From Cyathus striatus (taxonomy: Eukaryota > Basidiomycota > Agaricomycetes > Agaricales > Nidulariaceae): a stretch of 64,000 bases of DNA. The position numbers and the translations under genes were made by a program. Positions within the stretch are counted from its first letter, which is position 1, and each line of letters begins with the position of its first letter. The stretch is from contig JAOVFP010000004.1 in NCBI GenBank assembly GCA_025738555.1, positions 3,162,001 through 3,226,000 of the forward strand. The letters are read 5' to 3'. The notes beneath the pieces were generated by a model that was given only the letters and a program-made list of their open reading frames with translations, was not told the origin of the DNA and made no database searches. Shown piece after piece: positions 22,346-32,170 of the stretch.

Positions 22346-24133
22346 GTGGCTAGTAATAAAGCACGTAAACGAACGTCCCGCACTTCGCAGAAAGCAGGAT
22401 TTGAAGTTTTAGAGCTACCTGTCAGAAAAAGAGTCAATAAAAATAGGAATCAAATTGAAAGCACTTCTACAGAACTTGTAACACAGTCAACAAGTAACTT
22501 AGAAGGAGAACCAGAGATACAGAGACCTATAGTTGAGACAGGAATTGAGACAAGTACAGTGGATCAATATTTTATTCCAGGTGCTTTTTCAATACCAAGT
22601 CCACCACCTGAATTATTAAGTGAGGATTCTGACGGATCAGAAGTTATACAAGCATTAGCAAATACTTTAAGTCAGATCACTCTGGCAGACTTATCAGATA
22701 GAGAAAGAGAAGAGGAAATAAATCCTCTACCAGTATTTGGACCCCCAGAAAGACCACAGACTCCATCACCTGCACCACCTTCAGATAGTGACTCAGAAGA
22801 CGAAATGGCAAAGGGAATACCACCACCTACAAGTCGTGATAGTCCACAGTGGAATGGAGATGGTAGACGATTAAAAGATTGGCTAAGACAGTTGGAGATG
22901 CTCTATGAACATTATGGAGAAATAGGAGGAAAAAAGCGAGTGAGACATGCAGTGGGATGTATTGAGAAGTATGAAGTGGCTGAGATAGTAGAAAAATTTG
23001 CTGAGTCCAAAGCTGATAGCTGGGAAAAATTTAGGCAAAGACTTTTGACAGAATATGATCCAGATGAAGGAGAAGAGTATGGATCTGCATCAAAGTTAGA
23101 GAGAATGGCAAGGAAACAAAGACTGATTGGTGATGGTGATTTCCGTGAATGGAAAGAGTTTAAAAGAGCATTTGTAGATGAAGCTGAAAAGGGTGCTGAG
23201 CCAGAGAAAAATAGTTTGTTCACAAACCGTTTCCTGGTGAACACTCTTGGTAGTGTGTTTACAGAAGACTTTAGAGAGAAATTGAATACACACTTGCGAT
23301 TCATGGACTCTAAGATTGTAGCAGATGAGACTTCACCAAAGAAAAGACTAAGAGAGGACCCCTATACTCTGAAAGAAGTTGTAGCAGCTGTGGACAAGTT
23401 AATGGACACAGCACCAATAGGTGGAGTTGCAAATTTGTACACAGAGATTGGTGGGAAGTCTGGAAGTATAATCAAGAAGGAAGTGATGGAGAGTGCACTT
23501 GCTGGAAGTAGTAAAGACAGCTATGACAAAGTGCAAAAAGAGATTGAAAGTTTACGGAATGAGATGAGAACTTTGTTGCAGAGTCAGACAGCACTTGTGC
23601 AAGCACAAAGTAATCAGTACCGGCCCCCTGTAAATAATTGGGGACCACCACAGAACACAACATATCAATTCCGGAACCCAGTAAACTCAGGGACAGGAGG
23701 ATATGGAGGACGTAGCATGAACCGTGATTGTCACTATTGTGGTAATTGTACTGATGGACTGCGAAATTGCAGAGTGCGAGCAAAAGACTTGCAAGATGGT
23801 TTGATAAAAGAGTTGTCAAATGGTAGAATTGTGATGGGAGCAAGTGGAATGTCTGTCTTTAAACGGGATGGACCACTTAGACGAGAAGTTGAAAGAATAA
23901 TGCAGATGAAAGAATCTGAAATAAGACAAGTCCCACCAGAAGGGAAAGTGACACTTCTGCAGAATACAGGAGGTGGAATGGAACCACCAGTGCATTTGTT
24001 ACAACAGATGCAGCAGTACTCTGGATGGTTTGAAAGACAAGGCTGGAGTGTACCTTCACAAATGCAAGGAGGTAATGAACAGTACTTGCAGACAAGGGGG
24101 GGTAAAGAAACCAATCCTAACTCGGATTTTTAA
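22346..24133 (+). CDS. gag: Gag polyprotein of the Gypsy element
   Basis: Capsid and nucleocapsid precursor that would package the element's RNA. The frame is open for 595 codons after a stop at 22337. An acidic, Ser/Pro-rich N-terminal part is followed by a retrotransposon Gag capsid-like region (about residues 165-350). A Cys-rich segment CHYCGNCTDGLRNC resembles a zinc knuckle (CX2CX4..X4C) with Asp where His is usual. There is no ATG at the beginning: the first codon that could serve is GTG at 22346, and the first in-frame ATG is at 22805 (residue 154). The 3' end overlaps the pro frame by 13 nt, with GGATTTT directly before the stop. Confidence 0.85.
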   Translation: MASNKARKRTSRTSQKAGFEVLELPVRKRVNKNRNQIESTSTELVTQSTSNLEGEPEIQRPIVETGIETSTVDQYFIPGAFSIPSPPPELLSEDSDGSEVIQALANTLSQITLADLSDREREEEINPLPVFGPPERPQTPSPAPPSDSDSEDEMAKGIPPPTSRDSPQWNGDGRRLKDWLRQLEMLYEHYGEIGGKKRVRHAVGCIEKYEVAEIVEKFAESKADSWEKFRQRLLTEYDPDEGEEYGSASKLERMARKQRLIGDGDFREWKEFKRAFVDEAEKGAEPEKNSLFTNRFLVNTLGSVFTEDFREKLNTHLRFMDSKIVADETSPKKRLREDPYTLKEVVAAVDKLMDTAPIGGVANLYTEIGGKSGSIIKKEVMESALAGSSKDSYDKVQKEIESLRNEMRTLLQSQTALVQAQSNQYRPPVNNWGPPQNTTYQFRNPVNSGTGGYGGRSMNRDCHYCGNCTDGLRNCRVRAKDLQDGLIKELSNGRIVMGASGMSVFKRDGPLRREVERIMQMKESEIRQVPPEGKVTLLQNTGGGMEPPVHLLQQMQQYSGWFERQGWSVPSQMQGGNEQYLQTRGGKETNPNSDF

Positions 24134-25380
24134 CAAGTCCAAGGAAGGAGCGGCACCAATCACCCAACCAGGTACCACAACCAGTAGCCGCTGGTACTCC
24201 GGAGGAAGAACTTAGGCCAAAAAGTGTACAGCACAATATACCCAATGAGATAGATTCTGTTTCCAATGTTCATGAAGGCATTTCTGTGCCTATGTTAAAT
24301 AAAAGAAAAGTACAAAATATGAAAAATGAAAAAGACTCTACAAAAATAAATAATCAGAAAAACTCAGAAAAAATTATGTTACCATTTCCCGAACGTCCTT
24401 TTAAACATGTAACACCATTGGAGATGGCACCTGGCCATCTACCTATCAGACTAGATGAGTTAGACAGAAAACCACATCGCAATGTGGCACCAGTTGAACA
24501 GAATGTGAATGTTGCAGATGTTGTAGAGAAAATGATGCAAGCAGAAATAACTTTGACAAACCGAGAGTTGTTAGCGGTATCACCAGCTGCAAGGGCAGAG
24601 GTACAAAATGCTACAACAAGTAGGCGTATAGAAGTTGAAGTTAGCAGGGTAGAAGAAAACATGAAAAAACAGAGTGTGGTACCAATCAGAACAGTACATA
24701 TGGAGGAAGTGATTGATGATGATGCTCCACCTGTACCAAGTCAACCAAAACTGAGAACTATATTGCTAAGTCAGTTAAAGTTGGATGATCCAAAACGTAG
24801 ACCTTTCAACAAAAACAAACAAGGCAAAGAAATGGAATCGGGATGGGGTTGGCAGTTAAGTGACTTAGCTGTTCAATACTTTCACAACAAAACTGCAGAC
24901 AAACGGCAAGCCACTGAACTAGTGTGTGTAGCCAGAGAGTCAGAGTCTTTGAGGGCTATAAAAGGACTTGTGAATGGACAGGTAGAAAAAGAAGCGCTGT
25001 TGGACAGTGGTTCACAGATCATCACTATGAGTAAAAAGGTTGCAGAAACTTGTGCCATTTCATTTGATCCCTCTGTGAAAATCAAAATGCAGAGTGCAAA
25101 TGGAGAATATGAGATGACATTAGGACTTGCACGAAATGTACCTTTCAAAATAGCTGGAGTGACCATGTACCTCCAAATACATGTGTTAGAGAACCCACCT
25201 TATGAATTATTGCTAGGACGTCCGTTTGACTGCTTAATGGCAAGCAGTATTCAGAATGAATTAGATGGAGGTCAATATGTGACCGTAACAGATCCAAACA
25301 CATTTGAGAAAATAACCATCCCTACACATGAGAGAGGGAAGATGAAGATTGTCACTGAAGACAGTCAAAATTTTCATTAA
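24121..25380 (+). CDS. Protease ORF (pro) of the Gypsy element, -1 frame relative to gag
   Basis: This reading frame is open from 24121 to the TAA at 25378-25380; the first ATG is at 24286. A long basic/acidic linker is followed by a retropepsin-like aspartic protease. The active site is LLDSGSQIITMSKKVAE (about codons 291-307 of the open frame), and a second conserved block is YELLLGRPFDC. The enzyme would mature the polyprotein. Its frame is -1 to gag and +1 to pol, so it is most likely made by frameshifting from gag, with a second shift leading into pol. Confidence 0.8.
   Translation, partial: LGFLTSPRKERHQSPNQVPQPVAAGTPEEELRPKSVQHNIPNEIDSVSNVHEGISVPMLNKRKVQNMKNEKDSTKINNQKNSEKIMLPFPERPFKHVTPLEMAPGHLPIRLDELDRKPHRNVAPVEQNVNVADVVEKMMQAEITLTNRELLAVSPAARAEVQNATTSRRIEVEVSRVEENMKKQSVVPIRTVHMEEVIDDDAPPVPSQPKLRTILLSQLKLDDPKRRPFNKNKQGKEMESGWGWQLSDLAVQYFHNKTADKRQATELVCVARESESLRAIKGLVNGQVEKEALLDSGSQIITMSKKVAETCAISFDPSVKIKMQSANGEYEMTLGLARNVPFKIAGVTMYLQIHVLENPPYELLLGRPFDCLMASSIQNELDGGQYVTVTDPNTFEKITIPTHERGKMKIVTEDSQNFH
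24124..24130 (+). promoter_or_regulatory. Candidate -1 ribosomal frameshift site, gag to pro
   Basis: G GAT TTT in gag phase, followed at once by the gag stop TAA, lies inside the 13-nt gag/pro overlap. GGATTTT is not the strict XXXYYYZ pattern but is a heptamer known to work in dianthoviruses. A -1 slip here leads straight into the open pro frame. Confidence 0.5.
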
Positions 25381-28300
25381 TCGATGATTTGATCCCTGAT
25401 CAAGGAGAGGCAGTGCTAATTATGTCATATGGACAAAATGAATTAAAGATGGACAGAATGTATATGAAAGATGATAAACCGATGTTAACAGTACAAGATT
25501 TGCAATGTGCATATATGATGGAACAGGCAAGAGACGGACAACTTGAGAATAAGAAAATGGAGGCATTCTTTTTAAGTTTGACACAAGGGACAACTGGTGA
25601 ACTTGGCAATATTAAAACAGACAACACAGTGAGAGTGTGTTTGGCTGGAAAGAAATATAAGCCGGTAGCTCAGAAAGTTAGACCAGTGTTAGCTGATGTG
25701 CCCCAAGAGTATTACATAAAGCGTGAAATAAAGGGAAATCCTTTAGAGAATATGCCAGAGTTACCTGTAAAGCCACCAGACTTTGTTCCAACTAAGAGAT
25801 ACACAGATGAACGAAAAGATGAAATGGATAAAGTCCACGGACAGGACTTCTTATGGAATGAAGAACGTAAACTGATGCACTGGATGATAAGAGAACAGGA
25901 AGAAGCTTTCGCTTGGGATGATACAGAGCGTGGGAAATTCAAAGAAGAATTCTTCCCACCAGTACAAATCCCAGTAATACCTCATATACCATGGGTAGAG
26001 AGAAACATTCCTATTCCATTAGCACTCCGTGAAGAAGTTTGCAGAATTATCAAGTCAAAAATTGATAATGGAGTATATGAACCATCTAATGCATCCTACC
26101 GATCAAAGTGGTTTTGTGTTGTCAAAAAAGATGGTAAAAGTTTACGATTAGTGCATAGTCTTGAACCATTGAACCGGGTGACTATTGCTCACTCAGGCTT
26201 ACCACCTGCAACTGAAGAGCTAGCAAATCACTTTGCAGGAAGAGCATGTGGTGGGATTTTGGACTTGTATGTTGGATATGATGAACGAGTACTAGCAGAG
26301 AGCTCAAGGGACTTGACCACATTCCAAACTCCCTTTGGAGCACTTAGATTAGTAACTTTGCCTATGGGATGGACAAACTCAGTTCCGATTTTCCATGATG
26401 ATGTAACTTATATCTTGCAAGATGAAGTACCAGAATACACTAAACCTTACATTGATGATTGTCCATTGAGAGGTCCAGCTACCCGGTATGAGTTAGAAGA
26501 TGGAGGTTATGAAACAATCAAAGAAAACTCTGGAATCAGACGATTTGTTTGGGAACACTTCCAAAATGTGAACCGAATTCTACAGCAAATGAAGTATTCA
26601 GGTGGAACTTTCTCAGGGAAGAAATCAATCCTATGTGCAGATGAATTTGAAGTAGTTGGGCACATGTGCTCTTACAAAGGACGTAGACCAACTGCTAAAA
26701 CAATTAACTCTGTAACAAATTGGGGACCCTGTGAAGACTTCAGTGATGTTAGAGCATTCCTGGGAACAGTTGTCCAAGCAAGACAAAACATTCCTAAGTT
26801 TGTTGATTTAGCTGCACCGCTGTACAACTTACTGAAGAAAAATGTAGAGTTCCATTGGGGTGAAAAAGAACAAGAATCAATGGTTCTCTTGAAACGAGCA
26901 GTTAAAAATAACTTGCCAATTCGCAATCCGAACTATGAAAGTAAACAACCCTTGGTTGTAGCAGTAGACACATCATATATTGCTACCGGGTGGTTAATTT
27001 ACCAAAGAGATGAGGAAAATCCATCTAAAATCTACTATGTAAAATTTGGTTCCAAAACATTGTCTGAACGGCAAGCACGATATTCACAACCAAAGCGGGA
27101 GCTGTTAGGACTTCGCATGGTACTAGAAGAAGAACAATATCTTCTATTTGGATGTAGAAACTTAGTCATAGAGACAGATGCGAAATACTTGTTTGGCATG
27201 TTGAACAATCCTGGGAATATGCCAAATGCAACTACAAACCGTTGGGTTGACTTTATCCGAACAAATTTCTTCTTTAAGCTTGTACATAAAGCTGGAAAGA
27301 CATTTGGACCTGATGGGTTGTCTCGAAGGAAGTTTGCTACTGGTGATCAGACAGATTGGAAGTTTACGGATGAATCTGAGGATGATGAGCAACCATATAC
27401 CCTTGAAAAGAAATTCACAAATGATCCTGATCCTCTTCCATTAGAGGAATTTTATGAAGAGATTGATACCCGAACCGGTTTCCTAATTGCAGAGTCTCCT
27501 TTAGACATAAATGATGAACTTAAGGAAGCTAGAGAACAGTATCAAGCTGAACTGGAAGTAAAGCGCAACATAGTTAACAATGAAAATTGTCCCGAACAAG
27601 TTAAGCAATACCTCTGTCAGTTCACAACAGTGAAACCAGTACTCCCTGAACCAGAGTACATTGGACCTTACCCTGAAGAGCACCGTCTGGAAGCAAGTCG
27701 CATCAGAGATGAAAAAATGCAATTACTGAAAGATTGGCTCAAAGACACAAGTGTCACACCAGCTGGATACACTCCAACACAGTTTAAGACATTTAGACGA
27801 TTTGCTAAGAAGTACTTTCTGGATGATGGGAAATTATATCTGAAAGGAGAAAATGGTGAACATAAACTCTATGTTGAAAAACCATACCGAATGTACATGC
27901 TTCACTCAGCACATGATGCTCTTGGGCATCGTGGCGCTTATGCTACAACCAAACTGATGTCAACAAGATTTTGGTGGCCACAATTGGACATGGATGTAGA
28001 GTGGTATGTGAAGACTTGTGAAGAATGTCAGAAGCGACAGCGGATGTTGTTTGAAACACCTCCAGTGTTAACCGAAACTCCATCATTGTTCCAGACTCTA
28101 CATGTTGATACACTGCATATGGGGGAAGAATTTGCTTCAAATGGTTGCAAGCGTATTGTACATGGACGATGTGCTCTTTCATCTTGGCCAGAAGCTAAAG
28201 CACTGCGAGTAGAAAATGCAAGATCCATTGGACAATGGTTATTTGAAGACATTATTTGCCGATGGGGTTGTATACAAAAGATTGTGACAGACAATGGGAC

Positions 28301-29210
28301 ACCATTCCTAAAAGCAATGAAATGGGTTGAAAACAAATACTCTATCAAAGCAATCTCAATCTCACCATACAACTCCAGAGCGAATGGTATTATTGAACGT
28401 CCACACTGGGACTTAAGAACAATGTTGATGAAAACATGTGGCAAGAACAATCTTAATAAGTGGTACTACTTCTTGCATCATGTTCTATGGGCAGACCGTA
28501 TAACTCCACGGAAGCGTTTAGGATGTTCTCCTTATTTTATGGTTACAGGTGCCCACCCGGTACTACCATTTGATCTTAAAGAAGCAACTTGGCTTGTGGA
28601 ACCTCCATCAGGAATTATGCCAACTGCGGATTTAATTGCGAGACGAGCACAAGCTTTAGCTAAACATGTACACCATGTTGAACTTATGCGTGAACGAGTA
28701 ACTGAAGAAAAAATACGCCGTCTTGAAACAATGGAAAAAGAAGTAGAACACAAAGTACGAGAATGGATATTTGACAAAGGTGACTTAGTATTAGTACGAA
28801 GTCCCAACATAGGTAAAATGTCAAATCAGAAGGGTAGATATAGATACAACGGTCCATATGTTGTAGTTGCACGAGCACAAGGAGGTAGTTATGTACTCTG
28901 TGAACTTAATGGTGTAGTATTGCATCGAAAAATAGCCAGAGTAAGAGTAATACCTTATTATGCCCGTAAAAGTATACCTCTACCAGACTCTGTTCAAGAA
29001 GTTATTGATTTATCTGAACAAGGCTTATGGGATATGCTTGCAGAAGAAGAACCAGAAGAAGAAATGCGAAATGACATAGAAGATCTTATGTTTAAAAATG
29101 TAAGACTTCGAAAAGAAATTGAAGTTGACACTCTAAGTGATTCGGAAAATGAGTTAGATAATACTCAAGAAGACTCAGACGAAAATTCGGACTCAGGACA
29201 TGAAGAATGA
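25359..29210 (+). CDS. pol: Pol: reverse transcriptase, RNase H and integrase
   Basis: This frame is open from 25359 to the stop at 29208-29210, 1283 codons, with no ATG near its beginning. The RT has the first Asp in GGILDLYVGYDE and the catalytic YIDD. RNase H follows, with LVVAVDTS and IETDAKYLFGM. Integrase has an HHCC zinc-binding region ending ECQKRQ and catalytic residues in LHVDTLHMG, IVTDNGTPF and SRANGIIERP. It ends with a GPY-like module (RYNGPYVVVARA) and an acidic tail. No chromodomain is seen. All core motifs are intact, which agrees with a recent insertion. Expression presumably needs the frameshift at 25368. Confidence 0.9.
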   Translation, partial: RQSKFSLIDDLIPDQGEAVLIMSYGQNELKMDRMYMKDDKPMLTVQDLQCAYMMEQARDGQLENKKMEAFFLSLTQGTTGELGNIKTDNTVRVCLAGKKYKPVAQKVRPVLADVPQEYYIKREIKGNPLENMPELPVKPPDFVPTKRYTDERKDEMDKVHGQDFLWNEERKLMHWMIREQEEAFAWDDTERGKFKEEFFPPVQIPVIPHIPWVERNIPIPLALREEVCRIIKSKIDNGVYEPSNASYRSKWFCVVKKDGKSLRLVHSLEPLNRVTIAHSGLPPATEELANHFAGRACGGILDLYVGYDERVLAESSRDLTTFQTPFGALRLVTLPMGWTNSVPIFHDDVTYILQDEVPEYTKPYIDDCPLRGPATRYELEDGGYETIKENSGIRRFVWEHFQNVNRILQQMKYSGGTFSGKKSILCADEFEVVGHMCSYKGRRPTAKTINSVTNWGPCEDFSDVRAFLGTVVQARQNIPKFVDLAAPLYNLLKKNVEFHWGEKEQESMVLLKRAVKNNLPIRNPNYESKQPLVVAVDTSYIATGWLIYQRDEENPSKIYYVKFGSKTLSERQARYSQPKRELLGLRMVLEEEQYLLFGCRNLVIETDAKYLFGMLNNPGNMPNATTNRWVDFIRTNFFFKLVHKAGKTFGPDGLSRRKFATGDQTDWKFTDESEDDEQPYTLEKKFTNDPDPLPLEEFYEEIDTRTGFLIAESPLDINDELKEAREQYQAELEVKRNIVNNENCPEQVKQYLCQFTTVKPVLPEPEYIGPYPEEHRLEASRIRDEKMQLLKDWLKDTSVTPAGYTPTQFKTFRRFAKKYFLDDGKLYLKGENGEHKLYVEKPYRMYMLHSAHDALGHRGAYATTKLMSTRFWWPQLDMDVEWYVKTCEECQKRQRMLFETPPVLTETPSLFQTLHVDTLHMGEEFASNGCKRIVHGRCALSSWPEAKALRVENARSIGQWLFEDIICRWGCIQKIVTDNGTPFLKAMKWVENKYSIKAISISPYNSRANGIIERPHWDLRTMLMKTCGKNNLNKWYYFLHHVLWADRITPRKRLGCSPYFMVTGAHPVLPFDLKEATWLVEPPSGIMPTADLIARRAQALAKHVHHVELMRERVTEEKIRRLETMEKEVEHKVREWIFDKGDLVLVRSPNIGKMSNQKGRYRYNGPYVVVARAQGGSYVLCELNGVVLHRKIARVRVIPYYARKSIPLPDSVQEVIDLSEQGLWDMLAEEEPEEEMRNDIEDLMFKNVRLRKEIEVDTLSDSENELDNTQEDSDENSDSGHEE
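25368..25374 (+). promoter_or_regulatory. Candidate -1 ribosomal frameshift site, pro to pol
   Basis: A AAT TTT in pro phase matches the canonical X XXY YYZ slippery pattern. It lies in the 22-nt pro/pol overlap, one codon before the pro stop. A -1 slip continues in pol as AAA TTT TCA. Confidence 0.65.
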
Positions 29211-29349
29211 GGACGGAAATTCAGATACTTCATAGCTATAAACATACAAAGTTTCTATCTACAGAACATAGAAAAAGCGAAGTATGTAAGGAATAATTAT
29301 AGCTAGGAGCACTACATCGTCAGAAACAACAAAGAATAAGAAATTACAA

Positions 29350-30688
29350 CTAGAATAAGAAAGTAGAAATCAGAAAAAGCGAAAAAGACAAAAGAAGTAC
29401 AATTACAGTTGCGGAAGCAGCTGACATCTTGTCCAATTCGAACATCATGCTCTTCGTAGCGACGACATATTGCTCTATTTTGGTAGCAGCAGCGAGCAAA
29501 TCGGCAGACCGTTGAGCGATAACGGCCTCCCGGAAGCTGAGAGACTGGCCCGGCTTGTCGGGGAAGCGACGACCTTCAACGGAGTTGATAACGTTCATTG
29601 CCCACATACGGACATCCGGGAACTCTGTAAAAATAGAACATGCATCAGACAAAAATAGATTGCATAGATTAAAATAGGACAACTTACTAGGGAAAGTCAA
29701 GTCAACGCGGACGCGTTTTTTGGCGACAACCTGCACAAATCTCTTGTAAGAGGGACTGAATAAATCGATACGAGGAAGGGCCTCGTAAGGTATACGTACG
29801 GCCTCAGGACGAGCCTCAATAGCAGGCTGTAAATAAGAAATATAAAAAGATATGTCAGAAAAAACCGAATAAAAATGAAAAGAGATCGCACATACCTGAG
29901 TAACAACAGGTGTGGGTGCAGCAGTATCATCCACTAACATATCAGTGGAGGTCTGTGAAATATTTAAAGTAAGAACCTCGAAAAAAAATGCGAAAGAAAA
30001 AGAAAGACGTACCAAAGAAACATCAGTAGCAGGTACAGCTACTGCAGGTACCGTAATGACAGGTACTTGAGCAGCTGGAACAGCGGGTACGATAGGTGCA
30101 GGAGCTTGGGCAGTGACGACCTCGACATCAGAGTCACTGTCAACAGTCTCGACGGACTTAATGACCTTTGCGCGCTAAAACAGAGATAAGAAATAATATG
30201 ATTTAGCATAAAGATAAAGTAAACAAAACGGAATAAAAGAGACTTACACGACACTTGACACCAGTACCAGCAGGAGGCATAACAACAGAGACATTATTAC
30301 GCTTGCGCTGAACATTGGCACAAATCCGAAACACAGCGTTGTAGTACGGCTCAGGATGAGCGTAGTCGGCGCCACCCTTCTCTGCGAGAGTATGGTACAG
30401 TTTGCGCAGGGCAAACATAACCTCCACGAAGTCCACTTCCTTCAAAGTATCAGGATAGGCCTCGTGATGGGAAAGAATACGACGCTGAAACATAAAGACA
30501 TGAGTATAGATGAAAAATGAGTGATTAAAACTACTCACAAGTTCACCGTGAGGACCGTCAAGGCTAAGAGCCTTGATGTCGATACCCAGAGACATACAGT
30601 TCTGAAGACCTCCGACCTGGTCTCGCAGAATACGGCAAGCACTGACAAAAGTCAAGGTGTTGGTATAAGATTCGACAGAAGCAGACAT
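29350..30688 (-). CDS. Antisense gene 1 inside the Gypsy element, function unknown
   Basis: Exons (minus) are 30688-30539, 30484-30248, 30174-30013, 29952-29896, 29826-29688 and 29624-29350. All splice sites are GT..AG and the frame is kept throughout, giving 339 aa. The N-terminal 130 residues look globular (for example RRILSHHEAYPDTLKEVDFV and YYNAVFRICANVQRKR). A Pro/Ala/Val-rich linker follows, then a second globular part (WAMNVINSVEGRRFPDKPGQ) and a helical stretch, and the protein ends in a hydrophobic tail. I recognise no known domain. Base composition is richer in CpG than gag-pol. It cannot be a shadow of pol because pol ends at 29210. Whether the last exon ends at 29350 or uses a further intron is uncertain. 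Confidence 0.65.
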
Positions 30689-30893
30689 GGTAGACGAAAA
30701 TAAGAATAAGAGTGGGGGTAAATTTCTTTCGGCCACTTACTCCGTCGTTTTTAAATCCCCCTACTAAGATGATCTATCTCCCAGCTCCATGGCTCGATAC
30801 GACGGTCGGAACTGTAATAAAACACTTGATTGCGTGATTTTTCCGGTAGGAACTAGAACAGAGACCCACCTGCCACACGATGCTCTTATCTTG

Positions 30894-30896
<3 letters not shown>

Positions 30897-30928
<32 letters not shown>
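30897..30928. repeat. Homopolymer A32
   Basis: This is a 32-base A tract on the plus strand (T on the coding strand of the antisense genes) between the two antisense genes. It could be a captured poly(A)/(T) tract or simple slippage; length errors from sequencing are also possible. Confidence 0.8.
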
Positions 30929-30929
<1 letters not shown>

Positions 30930-31226
30930 CGATAATTTGGCGAGGACCTGGGTTCCTGAAGTATGGAACAATGTTATGGCCAAGACAAGTAGCCGAGGAC
31001 GGCTCTAATTTGTTGGTGACAGGGAGGAGGACTTGGAAAGATAAGACCAGGCCCAAACCAGACCCACAACCTAGAAAACTTAAAGAACGAGAGAAATTTT
31101 CGATTTTAAACAAATCAAATTGAACTTATTAGACTTAAATCATTGTAATAGAAAAACACAAGAACGATCGCGCTTTGGCGATAAATTTATTCAAGAACAG
31201 AGACAAACAATAAGGCAGACAGTAAT

Positions 31227-32170
31227 CTAGACCTCGCTCAAAGTAACGAGCGAAGGCACGCTATCTGAAACAACAGACTGAGCGCGGTTACGAGACCCTC
31301 TATGACCACCACGCTGGCTGCGAGAACTGCCACCACGAACACTACCATATGTACGACCCATGGGAATGGGAGTGATAACAACAGCTGGAGGGGTAGGGAC
31401 AGCCGAATCCGAACGACGAGGAAGAGCGAATTCGTACTGAGCAACAGACTCATAGAATTCACGGGGAACTCGAGTCTGGCTAAGTCCCAACTCGGCCTGA
31501 GCACGAAATACAGCAGATGGAACACCCGCGGCCTGAATCTCAGCACCTGTTGCGGCGATGAAAAACGACTCCATCGAAAGGAGTTGGGTGGGGGAAATAA
31601 GCCCATCCTTGACAGTGTCAGAAAGTCGGAACATGTCGAGGACCTCAGAAACCTTGGCATTAGAGGCATAAACCCCTTGAGAACGAAGGCCAGGAAGCCC
31701 GCCAAGTGTCTGATAGGCCTCGCGGAAAGCCCGAATATAGTCCAATAGGTAATAGCTATATTTTGCCGCTTGAATGTTGGCCATTGCAGTGAAGAACTGC
31801 AATGAACGCTGAGCTTCCAAAACAACTGGAATACGCGCAGCGAGATCTATAAGAAGTGAATAAACAGATAAAGAAAAGAAAGAAAGAAAAAACACGTACT
31901 AAAAGCCAAAACATCGACCTGAACTTGGGGAAGCTCTGCGACAAGCACATGGGACGGATCGTCCAAGCGGAAGCTACAGTTGTGAGCAGCAGAGGCCCGT
32001 TTACAGGTAATACAAGCACTCCCAGGTGCATCCAGATCGACAATGCAATGTGTCTTTGAACACATGCAGCGGGCACAACTATCAGAGCGCCGGTTGCTGC
32101 GTAAACTGAGCTTAATAAGCTCGTCGACAATGTCACGGATGTCGAGCAGGGAGGCGCCAGTGGAGGTCAT
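31227..32170 (-). CDS. Antisense gene 2 inside the Gypsy element, Zn2Cys6-like, function unknown
   Basis: Exons (minus) are 32170-31900 and 31846-31227, encoding 296 aa; an in-frame ATG at 32179 would add three residues. Residues 32-65 carry C-x2-C-x6-C-x10-C-x2-C-x8-C. This fits the spacing of fungal Zn(II)2Cys6 DNA-binding clusters, although the usual basic residues after the second Cys are missing. A helical middle part follows. The C-terminus is rich in Arg, Gly and Ser (GSVRGGSSRSQRGGHRGSRN), like RGG RNA-binding tails. A nucleic-acid-binding role is inferred. It lies 409 bp from the 3' LTR, which or whose flank may provide its promoter. Confidence 0.65.
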
